From: Butyrivibrio sp. LC3010
Lineage (GTDB): Bacteria > Bacillota > Clostridia > Lachnospirales > Lachnospiraceae
Length of the DNA: 64,000 bases
Assembly (NCBI RefSeq): GCF_000424385.1
Contig: NZ_AUJU01000026.1
Location: 25,169-89,168 of the forward strand
Direction: 5' to 3'
The translations under genes were made by a program, and so were the position numbers. Below the pieces are notes generated by a model. The model had not been told where the DNA came from and made no database searches. It was given only the letters and a program-made list of their open reading frames with translations. Shown here piece after piece: positions 27,754 to 36,350 of this stretch. The stretch's first letter is position 1. Each line of letters starts with the position of its first letter.

Positions 27754-29694
27754 ATGGCAGAAGAAAAAATTAAAGAAGTACGCGGTCCGGGACAACGTCC
27801 CGGCAGAGGCGCGCCAAGACCTGATATAGAAAATCCCGGTGCCTTGTTTAAGCGGATTATGGGATATGTTTTGAAGGATTATACGCTTCATCTGGTGATT
27901 GTGATAGCCTGTATTATACTTACCGTAGTAGCAAGCGTTCAGGGTACTCTTTTTACAAAGACACTTATAGACAGCTATATTACACCGCTTATAGGTCAGG
28001 CTAATCCTGATTATGGCCCTTTGGCCAATGCTATAGGACGAGTTGTAATGTTTTATGCGCTGGGTGTTGTTGCGTCCTTCATTCAGGCAAGGCTTATGAT
28101 TTTTGTAGGCCAGGGAACTCTGAGAAATCTTCGAATAGAGCTGTTTGAGCATATGGAATCATTACCTATTAAGTATTTTGATACTCATGCTCATGGTGAT
28201 ATCATGTCAATTTACACGAATGATATCGATACCTTAAGACAGATGATTTCAATGAGTTTACCCCAGCTTTTAAACAGTGCGATCACTATTGTAAGCGTTT
28301 TTGTATCAATGCTGGTACTGAGCATTCCTCTTACAATTGTGACGATTGCAATGGTCGGTGTAACTCTTTTTGTTACAGCTAAAACCACAAAGGTTTCCGG
28401 TAAGAACTTCGTTGATCAGCAGAGAAATATAGGAACACTTAACGGTTATATAGAAGAAATAATGACCGGACAAAAAGTTGTTAAGGTGTTCTGTCATGAA
28501 GATGAAGTTATAAATAAGTTTGATGAGCTGAACGAAGAACTCTACCAGAGTGCATATAAGGCTAACGCTTTTGCCAACATTCTTATGCCGATTGTTGCTC
28601 AGATTGGTAACCTAAGCTATGTTATCTGCGCTATTATCGGTGGTGCTATAGCACTGAACCAGTATTTAGGATTTACCGTTGGCGGACTTGCAAGTTTCCT
28701 GACATTTAATAAGAGCTTCTCTATGCCAATCAACCAGGTATCAATGCAGTTTAACAGTATTATCATGGCTCTTGCCGGAGCGGAGAGAATATTTAAGCTC
28801 ATTGATGAGAAGCCTGAAACTGATGATGGCTATGTAATGCTTGTAAATGCAAAGGAAGAAAATGGACAGATAGTTGAGTCAGAAGAATTCACAGGACATT
28901 GGGCATGGAAGCATTATCATAAAGCTGAGGGAACAACTACCTATCAGCCCATGGAAGGTGATGTTACTTTCAATGATGTTGACTTTGGATATACTGATGA
29001 AAAGATGGTTCTTCACAATATTCTTCTTCATGCAAAACCGGGACAGAAGGTTGCTCTTGTTGGTTCAACCGGTGCAGGTAAGACCACGATTACCAATCTG
29101 ATCAATCGTTTCTACGATATTCAGGATGGTAAGATCAGATACGATAATATCAATATCAATAAGATTAAGAAGGCTGATCTTAGAAAATCACTGGGAATGG
29201 TTCTGCAGGATACACATCTGTTTACCGGAACAGTAGCTGATAATATCCGTTATGGCAAACTGGATGCAACGGATGAAGAGGTCAAGGCAGCAGCCAAGCT
29301 TGCCAATGCCCATGGCTTCATCAAGCGTCTTCCTGAGGGATATAACACGATGCTTACAGGTGATGGAGCTAATCTTTCCCAGGGTCAGAGACAGCTTCTT
29401 GCAATTGCAAGAGCAGCTATTGCAAATCCGCCGGTTCTTATTCTGGATGAGGCTACAAGCTCCATTGACACCAGAACAGAGAAGATTGTTCAGGATGGTA
29501 TGGATAAGCTGATGCATGGACGTACAACCTTTGTAATTGCCCACAGACTTTCAACAGTTAAGAACTCTGACTGTATTGTGGTTCTTGAACAGGGCAGAAT
29601 CGTTGAAATGGGAACACACGAAGAATTACTTGAACTGAAGCAAAGATACTATCAGCTCTATACAGGTAATAAACCTGATATGGTATCTGCGTAA
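27754..29694 (+). CDS. Heterodimeric ABC exporter, catalytic subunit
   Basis: A 646-residue partner of the preceding gene, 14 bases downstream. An N-terminal Arg/Pro/Gly-rich cytoplasmic stretch precedes six membrane helices, then an ATPase with Walker A GSTGAGKTT, signature LSQGQRQLL (Gln in place of Gly), Walker B LILDEATSSID with the catalytic Glu, and H-loop IAHRLST. The two sites of the dimer are thus asymmetric, as in known heterodimeric exporters. An insertion of about 50 residues between the membrane and ATPase domains (near 365-400) is typical for the longer subunit. Substrate unknown; export of drugs, lipids or peptides is inferred. Confidence 0.93.
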   Translation: MAEEKIKEVRGPGQRPGRGAPRPDIENPGALFKRIMGYVLKDYTLHLVIVIACIILTVVASVQGTLFTKTLIDSYITPLIGQANPDYGPLANAIGRVVMFYALGVVASFIQARLMIFVGQGTLRNLRIELFEHMESLPIKYFDTHAHGDIMSIYTNDIDTLRQMISMSLPQLLNSAITIVSVFVSMLVLSIPLTIVTIAMVGVTLFVTAKTTKVSGKNFVDQQRNIGTLNGYIEEIMTGQKVVKVFCHEDEVINKFDELNEELYQSAYKANAFANILMPIVAQIGNLSYVICAIIGGAIALNQYLGFTVGGLASFLTFNKSFSMPINQVSMQFNSIIMALAGAERIFKLIDEKPETDDGYVMLVNAKEENGQIVESEEFTGHWAWKHYHKAEGTTTYQPMEGDVTFNDVDFGYTDEKMVLHNILLHAKPGQKVALVGSTGAGKTTITNLINRFYDIQDGKIRYDNININKIKKADLRKSLGMVLQDTHLFTGTVADNIRYGKLDATDEEVKAAAKLANAHGFIKRLPEGYNTMLTGDGANLSQGQRQLLAIARAAIANPPVLILDEATSSIDTRTEKIVQDGMDKLMHGRTTFVIAHRLSTVKNSDCIVVLEQGRIVEMGTHEELLELKQRYYQLYTGNKPDMVSA

Positions 29695-29712
29695 ATAGAA
29701 ACTTAATTAAAA

Positions 29713-29750
29713 AACCTTGCTGTTTTATTTGCAGCGAGGTTTTATTTTTT
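29713..29750 (+). terminator. Terminator of the ABC exporter operon
   Basis: Stem AACCTTGCTG / CAGCGAGGTT with one wobble pair and a 9-base loop, then a T-rich tail. Confidence 0.85.
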
Positions 29751-29757
29751 GTATAAT
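29729..29757 (+). promoter_or_regulatory. Promoter of the secreted Ig-like protein
   Basis: TTGCAG (29729-29734), 17-base spacer, perfect TATAAT (29752-29757). It overlaps the preceding terminator. Confidence 0.5.
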
Positions 29758-29792
29758 AATTTACGCAAAATTAAAATTTTATGGAGGGAAAA

Positions 29793-31109
29793 ATGAAAAA
29801 AAGTTTTGTTAAAGCAAAAGCCTTGTTTGCTTTTGCGGTCATGTTTACCATGATGGTTGTTTTGGGGAGTTTCAAGTTGTCAGTATCTGCAGGCAGTAAT
29901 GAGAAGTTTTTTAATCTGGCGACAAATAATCAGTTTGTGGAAGGTAAATTTACATCTACAAATTCAGCGCAATATCATTATTATACTATTACACTTCCTT
30001 CAGATGGATACCTATCTGTTATATGTAAGAACAAAGACATAAATGGACACTGGGGAAGATACATTGAGGTTGAACTTTTTAATAAGGATGCGACCGGCGA
30101 CTATTTCTTTAGAATGGATCCCGAGAGGGGGAATTCCGCAGAAGAAAGATCAGTAGCGCTTGTCAAGGGACAGTATACATTAAAAATCACTGATGAAGAA
30201 GGAAAGGATGGCTCATACATAGTAAAGGCAAAATTCAATGCTGCAGGCAATAATGAGAAAGAGCCTAATAACATTTTTGATCAAGCAATGCAGTTACCGG
30301 AAAATACTGAGATTACAGGTTTTTTATGTGCGAATGATGATAAGGATTATTACAAAATAAATCTTACTACAGAAAGAACTATCAGATTATATTTTTCCGG
30401 CACCGACAATCAGCATTATTATATCAATGATAACAATTATCTGGAGAAATGGTCTTACAGCTGGGCAAGTGGAGAACATTATACAGATCAGACTCTTCCT
30501 GCAGGAACTAATTATATTGTTGTAAAAAGAGCATCTGATACTACATATAAGCTTAAATGGGGGGCAGCACCCATATTCGCAACAGATGTATCTATAGCAG
30601 GATCTGAGGAAGTTGCTGTTGGAGGCACAACCGGTCTTAGTGCTGTTATCACTCCTTCTAATGCAACAGACAAGAGAGTGGAGTGGACATCCTATGATAC
30701 AAGAGTTGCAACTGTAGATGCCAATGGTATTGTAAGAGGTGTGAGCGTTGGTACTACAAGAATCTCAGCAAAAACACTTGATGAAAGTAATAAATATGCA
30801 GAATTCGATATCGTAGTTAAGCCCGGTGCAATAGAAAAAGTTAAGGCTAAGGCTAAAAAGAATAAAAACGTTAAGTTATCCTGGAAGAGCCAGAATAATG
30901 TTAGTGTTTATCAGTATCAGTATTGTAAGAATAAGAACTTTAACAAAAAGGTTAAGAGTAAGAAAATAAATGGCTACAATCTGAGAACATCAACTGTCAG
31001 ATTTGCCAAGAAGGGTACATTCTATGTACGTATGAGAGGCCTCTATGATGCTAATGGTAAGACATATTACGGCGATTGGAGCCAGCCTGTAAAAGTAAAA
31101 GTGAAATAA
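29793..31109 (+). CDS. Secreted protein with pre-peptidase-like and Big_2 Ig-like domains
   Basis: A 438-residue exported protein. A classic signal peptide covers residues 1-34 (MKKSFVKAKALFAFAVMF..., cleavage likely after VSA). Two beta-sandwich repeats of the bacterial pre-peptidase C-terminal (PPC) type follow (about 40-145 and 155-260), each with a Y-x-I-x-L strand and the second opening with the NEKEPNNIFDQAMQL signature. A Big_2 Ig-like domain lies at about 265-350 (TGLSAVITPSNATDKRVEW), then a fibronectin-like C-terminal module ending in a Lys/Val tail. No protease domain, sortase signal or S-layer homology is visible, so it is a surface or matrix binding protein by inference. ATG 29793 follows GGAGGG. 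Confidence 0.82.
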   Translation: MKKSFVKAKALFAFAVMFTMMVVLGSFKLSVSAGSNEKFFNLATNNQFVEGKFTSTNSAQYHYYTITLPSDGYLSVICKNKDINGHWGRYIEVELFNKDATGDYFFRMDPERGNSAEERSVALVKGQYTLKITDEEGKDGSYIVKAKFNAAGNNEKEPNNIFDQAMQLPENTEITGFLCANDDKDYYKINLTTERTIRLYFSGTDNQHYYINDNNYLEKWSYSWASGEHYTDQTLPAGTNYIVVKRASDTTYKLKWGAAPIFATDVSIAGSEEVAVGGTTGLSAVITPSNATDKRVEWTSYDTRVATVDANGIVRGVSVGTTRISAKTLDESNKYAEFDIVVKPGAIEKVKAKAKKNKNVKLSWKSQNNVSVYQYQYCKNKNFNKKVKSKKINGYNLRTSTVRFAKKGTFYVRMRGLYDANGKTYYGDWSQPVKVKVK

Positions 31110-31119
31110 AGTATGAAAA

Positions 31120-31162
31120 AAGCGCAGACAACACAAAATGTGGTGCCTGCGCTTATTTTTTT
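31120..31162. terminator. Bidirectional terminator between convergent genes
   Basis: Stem AAGCGCAG / CTGCGCTT enclosing ACAC-AAAA-TGTG-like inner pairing, with T runs on both strands (31155-31162 on plus). It serves the Ig-like gene and the ParA gene. Confidence 0.85.
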
Positions 31163-31168
31163 GAGCAC

Positions 31169-31927
31169 TTACTTTCTCATCAGTTCTTTTGCGAAATCCA
31201 TGTAATCCAGGCAGGTATTGCATTTAGGAGCATAATCTATAAGCAGTTTTTTTGCCTCCTGGGCTTCTTTTGTCTTAACACATTCTCTTATGATTGTCTT
31301 AAAGAGCTTTGTGCCCATCTGCTTTGCAATCTTCTCGATATTGTCTCTGGTTTCGCGCTCTAAGTTAGAGCGACCTGAATATCTGACAAGCAGAAGCCCT
31401 GCAATGGAGAGTTCACGATTTTGTCTCTTTTTGACTGACATGATGGTATCATAGAGCTGCTGAATACCCTGCATTGCGTATGAATCTGCAGTTACGGGGA
31501 TTATTACCCTGTCAGCTGCGATAAGGCAATTGTAAAGGATGACATTCAGAGAAGGAGCAGTATCAATAACTATGTAGTCATATCCCTCAAGCTCATCCAG
31601 AGCATCCTTAAGTCTGTAGAATCCCTCAAGATCTCCGTCAAGCATCTTTTCGGCTTTTACAAGAAGAGGGTCGGATGCAACTATATCGCCGTTTTCTGTG
31701 TGCTGAATTGCTTCAGAAATTGGAAGCTTATCAGAATCGATGATAACATCATAAAGAGTTGCAACATCCTCTATCTTAGCGTCGTAGGTGCTGCTACTGT
31801 TTCCCTGCGGATCAGCGTCAATAAGAAGAGTCTTTTTCTTTTTCCCCAGAATTCCGGCAAGATTGGTTGCCGTAGTACTTTTTCCAATACCGCCCTTTTG
31901 ATTGGCGACTACAAATATTGTTGCCAT
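31169..31927 (-). CDS. ParA/Soj-family ATPase
   Basis: A 252-residue deviant-Walker ATPase. The motif KGGIGKST (11-18) has both signature lysines; Walker A' DADPQGNSS and Walker B VIDTAPSL follow. It has no N-terminal helix-turn-helix, so it is the chromosomal Soj/ParA or MinD-like plasmid-type small form. No ParB gene is adjacent; instead a small DUF6465 protein lies just upstream in the same operon. Likely roles are segregation or positioning of a cargo on the nucleoid; as an isolated ParA outside a parAB locus it could also be a relic of an integrated plasmid. Confidence 0.9.
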   Translation of the reverse strand: MATIFVVANQKGGIGKSTTATNLAGILGKKKKTLLIDADPQGNSSSTYDAKIEDVATLYDVIIDSDKLPISEAIQHTENGDIVASDPLLVKAEKMLDGDLEGFYRLKDALDELEGYDYIVIDTAPSLNVILYNCLIAADRVIIPVTADSYAMQGIQQLYDTIMSVKKRQNRELSIAGLLLVRYSGRSNLERETRDNIEKIAKQMGTKLFKTIIRECVKTKEAQEAKKLLIDYAPKCNTCLDYMDFAKELMRK

Positions 31928-31941
31928 AATATGCCTCCCCC

Positions 31942-32196
31942 TTAGAAGTCAATGCTTCCGTTTATATCATCATTTACCACGTAGAAAACCTTATGATCTT
32001 CAGGCTTGATGTAAACATCAACCTTGACTATATCAGATTCATTCACACCTTTGCCTAGAACATCCTCTCTGATTCCGGAAAGGATATCATCTGTTCTGTG
32101 ATCTGCATTCTCATACTGAACTACAATGTTCTTATGAGCGGTAGAGAAACCACCGGTTGCTTTAACTGCACGTTCTACGCTACTTTTTCTTGCCAT
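31942..32196 (-). CDS. DUF6465-like small protein, ParA-linked
   Basis: An 84-residue basic-to-acidic protein. The C-terminal half (VDVYIKPEDHKVFYVVND) resembles the DUF6465 fold found in Lachnospiraceae, where the K-x-Y-V-K-P-E and Y-Y-V-I-N segments recur; the first 25 residues are Lys/Arg/Ala-rich. It ends 14 bases before the ParA start, so the pair is one operon. It may take the place of ParB as ParA partner, which is inference only. Confidence 0.7.
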   Translation of the reverse strand: MARKSSVERAVKATGGFSTAHKNIVVQYENADHRTDDILSGIREDVLGKGVNESDIVKVDVYIKPEDHKVFYVVNDDINGSIDF

Positions 32197-32263
32197 CTTT
32201 CATAACCTCCCTCGAAATAATACGATTATTGTTTTTTTTGATGGAAAACAACAATCCATTGCT

Positions 32264-32272
32264 ATTGTACCA
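32264..32272 (-). promoter_or_regulatory. Extended -10 promoter for the ParA operon
   Basis: On the minus strand TGGTACAAT forms an extended -10 element; no good -35 is seen. The 32197-32515 spacer is otherwise AT-rich with no gene. Confidence 0.4.
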
Positions 32273-32515
32273 AATTGTAGGAATAAAAACTATTGGAATT
32301 GACTACTCAATTGTATCATTTGTAGCATCATGATATGATAATTTATATAATTTACGAAAAATAATATTTCTATAGTCTTTATTTTATGAATAGAGACACT
32401 TGTATTGGCAGGATTTTATGACGTCGTAGATTTATTCAGATTCAAACAATTTGGTAATTATGAATTTAACAGTACACTAATTACATAATGCTTATGGGGG
32501 ATAAATAAGAACATT

Positions 32516-33459
32516 ATGAAGCTTTCAATAATAGTGCCTGCTTACAATTGCAGTGATTATCTGGAGGAGTGTCTTGATTCAATCCTTGATCAGTTACGGA
32601 TGATGGCGAGCTGATAATTGTTGATGACGGATCAGATGATGATACTGTACAGATGATTATGAGATATAAAAATGATTCCAGAGTGAAGATTCTGCTTCGG
32701 AGTCATGAGGGAGTTTCCGGTGCCAGAAATGCAGGCATAGATGTAGCTGAGGGCGATTATATAGGCTTTGTCGATTGTGACGATTATTTGGAGAAAGATT
32801 TCCTTAAAAAAGCTAAAGAACTTATGAATAAAGAGCCGGATTTAATAATATTCGGATTTGAGCGTTGTTTTTTGAATGGAGATTCGCGTTTATCGACAGT
32901 TGAGGATCATTTTTATCCTGATATTTCATCCTTTGCGGATGAGTATATAAGGAAAAGAATTATGCTTATATATTCTGCCTGCAATAAATTTTACAATAAA
33001 AAAATAATCGATAAGTATCATTTACGATTTGAGACCGGTTTGAAATTCGGTGAGGATCGTATCTTTAACTATGCTTATCTGATGCGGGCACAGACAATTG
33101 TCACCTCAAAGCTTATCATGTTCAAATATATGCAAAGAGCATCAGGGTCCATGTCTACATGGTACGTTCCTGATTATTTCAAGCTGGCATACCATTTGCA
33201 TGAGGAGAAAATGAAATGCTTCCTGACTCTGTCAAAGGGGACAAATCGGACCGAACGCGAGGACTTTGTAAACTACAATTTGCGCAATGTAATAATATAT
33301 GTGATCAATAGATTTGAAGATAACCCTGAAGAAATGAAGGAAAACCTTCCGCTGATACTGGAAATGGTTTATGGAAAGTCCATCTTGCAGGAAGTACCAC
33401 CGGAATCATCCTGGGTACATAAGCCCTGTGATAATGAGATAGTATCAAAACTGCTATAG
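32516..33459 (+). pseudogene. Family 2 glycosyltransferase, single-base frameshift
   Basis: From ATG 32516 the frame gives a perfect GT2 start (KLSIIVPAYNCSDYLEECLD), then hits a stop near 32611. Shifting by one base at about 32596 restores the expected TDDGELIIVDDGSDDDT and continues without interruption through SGARNAGIDVAEGDYIGFVDCDDYLE (the D-x-D-like site) to 33459. A single missing base explains this. It is therefore either a recent pseudogene or a sequencing error; the downstream frame is otherwise unmutated. The restored protein would be about 314 residues with a C-terminal helical part. No sugar-nucleotide or capsule genes flank it, so its target is unknown. Confidence 0.8.
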
Positions 33460-33592
33460 TAAGCGTAAGAATAATTTGCCACTGATTTACGGAATTTTAA
33501 TATAAATATCACCTCTTTGAAATATGAATTAATATTATAATTTTTATAAGAGACTATGCATAATGGTGCTTGCTCTAAGAAGGAGTTTTATA

Positions 33593-34579
33593 ATGCTTCG
33601 ATTTTTCATTCCTGAAAATGCTACTGCTATAAATGAAATGATTGATGCTATAAACGGTCAGATAGAAGACTTTTTGAAAATGGAGCCCTTGCAGGATTTA
33701 CTTGGAATTCTGGAGGTGGACATAGATACTATAGGACAGGTTTGCAACGGAAGACTTAAAGCAAATGGAAAAGTGGTAGAGACGCAGGAACTGGCTTTAC
33801 CCAAAAAACTGGAAGGTAAGAGAGAGGTTTTATATCCGGTTATTCGGGAACTGGGTTTTTTTGATATCAATAAACCGTTAAGAAAGAAAAACAATCGCAT
33901 TATTATCCTTGGAGGAAGCCTCACGGCATGCAAAGAGAGGACGGAATATGCGAAAAAATGGATAGATGATTCTACATGTTTTATTGATGGGCTTGCCTGT
34001 TATAGACCCATAAATCCTGTAGAGCGAAGTCCTTTGGCAGATTTTAAATGTGACACGGAATTTGGAGCTATGTCTGAGAGCTTTATCCATGTATTCAATC
34101 TTGATAAAGCCGAAGTAACAGAAGAATTCAAAGGTGACAGGAATCTCAATAGTATCTCGTGCATAAAAAAATACAGTAAAGATGGAGATTCTTTGGCCTA
34201 CAGGATTTTTGCCGCGCCATCTACTGAGCCACAGATTAGAAGAGCTGACACTGGAGATACAATTAAGTTCTATATCAGGAACAGTGATAAGAGAAATGCT
34301 GAAGATTCATTTTTGTTTGTGACTAATAACAGATATTGTAATCGCCAGTTTATGCAGATTGCTTATTCGATGAAAGAAGAAAAGTATCCAATACATTTTG
34401 ATGTAATAGGGTGCACTCCTGATGAACGTATAATCCCTGTGGAAAGATATGATCCTTTTCAATTCATACAGGATCTTATAGGCGTAATCGATTGGGCTTA
34501 TCGTTTCAGAGAAAAAAACTTGAGGGGCGAAAATAATGAAGAATATTCTGGCGAAGTTACAAAGATTTGGAGGCGATGA
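33593..34579 (+). CDS. Unknown protein, 328 residues, coupled to the MATE gene
   Basis: I do not recognise this protein. ATG 33593 is preceded by AAGGAG; the earlier in-frame ATG (33563) is not. It is cytosolic, with no membrane segment. The centre has NNRIIILGGSLTACKERTEYAKKW followed by cysteine-bearing CFIDGLACYRPI, and a C-terminal block SFLFVTNNRYCNRQFMQIAYSM, a layout slightly reminiscent of DUF218-type (YdcF) proteins but without a convincing match. Its last 44 bases overlap the MATE gene start, so translation is coupled and the two products probably act together. Confidence 0.7.
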   Translation: MLRFFIPENATAINEMIDAINGQIEDFLKMEPLQDLLGILEVDIDTIGQVCNGRLKANGKVVETQELALPKKLEGKREVLYPVIRELGFFDINKPLRKKNNRIIILGGSLTACKERTEYAKKWIDDSTCFIDGLACYRPINPVERSPLADFKCDTEFGAMSESFIHVFNLDKAEVTEEFKGDRNLNSISCIKKYSKDGDSLAYRIFAAPSTEPQIRRADTGDTIKFYIRNSDKRNAEDSFLFVTNNRYCNRQFMQIAYSMKEEKYPIHFDVIGCTPDERIIPVERYDPFQFIQDLIGVIDWAYRFREKNLRGENNEEYSGEVTKIWRR

Positions 34580-36310
34580 AGCTAATTCTGAGGTAGAGAA
34601 GAAATATCCATTGGACGAAATGTTTACTTTTGCAAAACTCCTGGAATATTTACCTCCACTTATTGTTACAAATATATCTACGCTGCTGCTTGTGACTGTA
34701 GACGGAATTGTTGCGGGTAATTTCGTAGGAGACGATGCGCTTTCTGCTATAAGTATTTTTGCCCCGATTGAAACACTTATCGGAGCAATAACTGTAGTCC
34801 TTTCAACCGGGGCTTCGGCTGTTCTTAGCAATAGAATCGGTGAAGTTGATGCGGATAGAATTATGCAGGCAAAAAAGACAGTTAAATATCTGTCAGTTCT
34901 TTTTGCACTGTTTCTTTCAATAATTCAAATTCCGATAGTGTTTTTCCTGATTGCATCATATCATCTGACAGATGATATGTATGAACTGACAAGAGCCTAT
35001 GCAACAGGAATCATGATTTCAACTCCGTTTGGCCTTATCTCAACGATTGCTGTCTATCAAATGCAGATCATGGGCAAGATGAAAGCACTTATGAAGCTGG
35101 CTTTGATGGAGGGAATTCTTAATCTTATTTTGGATATATTTTTTACAGGCGTGCTTCACCTGGGTGTTGCCGGAACAGGTTATGGAACAGCATTGGCATG
35201 TGCAATCAGGTGCATTGTGACAATGGCTTATCTCTACATAGGAACTGATATTTTTAAAACAGGAAATGCCAGGATAAGTCTTGAAGACGCATGGGAGATT
35301 ATTACAAAGGGATTACCTGATGCTTCATCCATGCTGGTTACCGTTTTGCAGAATTATATTATGGTCAGGATACTGCTAAGCAGCTTTGGTCCGGATGGAG
35401 GTGTGATCAAAGGAGTATGCAGCTTCTGCTATACTTTGACCAATGTACTGATGAGTTCTGTTCAGGGTGCGGTTAGACCCATAATAGGTCTTTTTAACGG
35501 TGCTGAAAACAGAAAGGGTGTACGTGGACTTATGAGGTGGGCATAATTCTGGTGGTGATTTTATCAGGCACTATGATCGTCTTTTTTGAGATATTCCCCG
35601 CAGTTATATTTAATCTTCATGGTGTGGATGAAATTCCGGATGGAGGCTTAACATCTTTACGCATGTATGCATTATGCATTGGAGTATTGGGAGTAAATGC
35701 ACTTTTCAGATTATACTTTTCGACAAGGGGATTGCAGCATTTTTCAACAGTGCTGACTCTTGCAGGAAACTCCACGATGCCTGTATTTGCTTATATATAT
35801 AGTATTCTTTTCCCGGCACCCTATATATGGCTGTCATATTTTTCTGCGGCAGTTATTATTCTTATTGTAAATGTTGTTAGATCCATTATCCTTATGAAAA
35901 TTGATAAAGAAAATGAAAAGGCAGATCAGAAAAGAATTTATCTGTCTGTGGATTCTTCTGATGCTATAAATGCATCCAAGATGGTACAAAATTTTGCCAT
36001 TACCAACGGATATTCTCTTATGATGGCAAACAGAGCAAGGCTTTGCATGGAAGAGATGGTGGCTTATTCTGTAAACTCATCTAAAAGAAATAATGTCAGA
36101 AACCAGATAATGTTTTCTTTTTCGGATGAGGAAGTTCTTTTTACCATGCTGGATGATGGCGCCTGCATCGTGTTTGATGAGGATAAGGAAAAGCAGACGA
36201 TGATCACGAATAATTATGCATTATTGAAAGCAATAGCAAAATCGATGCAATATCAATATGTGCTTGGACTAAATCATACAGTGCTGAAATTCCGGGAAGA
36301 AAGTGCATAA
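34536..36310 (+). pseudogene. MATE transporter fused to anti-sigma-like ATPase domain, frameshifted
   Basis: Two overlapping frames are one interrupted gene. 34536-35546 encodes the first 336 residues of a MATE exporter (LEYLPPLIVTNISTLLLVTVDGIVAGNF, ending GVRGLMRW); the next frame from 35537 continues GIILVVILSGTMIVFFEIFP with the remaining membrane helices, then a soluble HATPase_c_2 domain (from about 35930) with a CMEEMVAYSVN box and LDDGACIVFDE. A missing base near 35540 in the GGTGGG tract joins them into a product of about 590 residues. MATE proteins export cationic compounds; the C-terminal domain resembles RsbW/SpoIIAB-type kinases of partner-switching systems. Broken or mis-sequenced as it stands. 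Confidence 0.85.
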
Positions 36311-36350
36311 AAAGGTAATTAGCAAAAAGGAAACGATTGGAAGAATCAGT

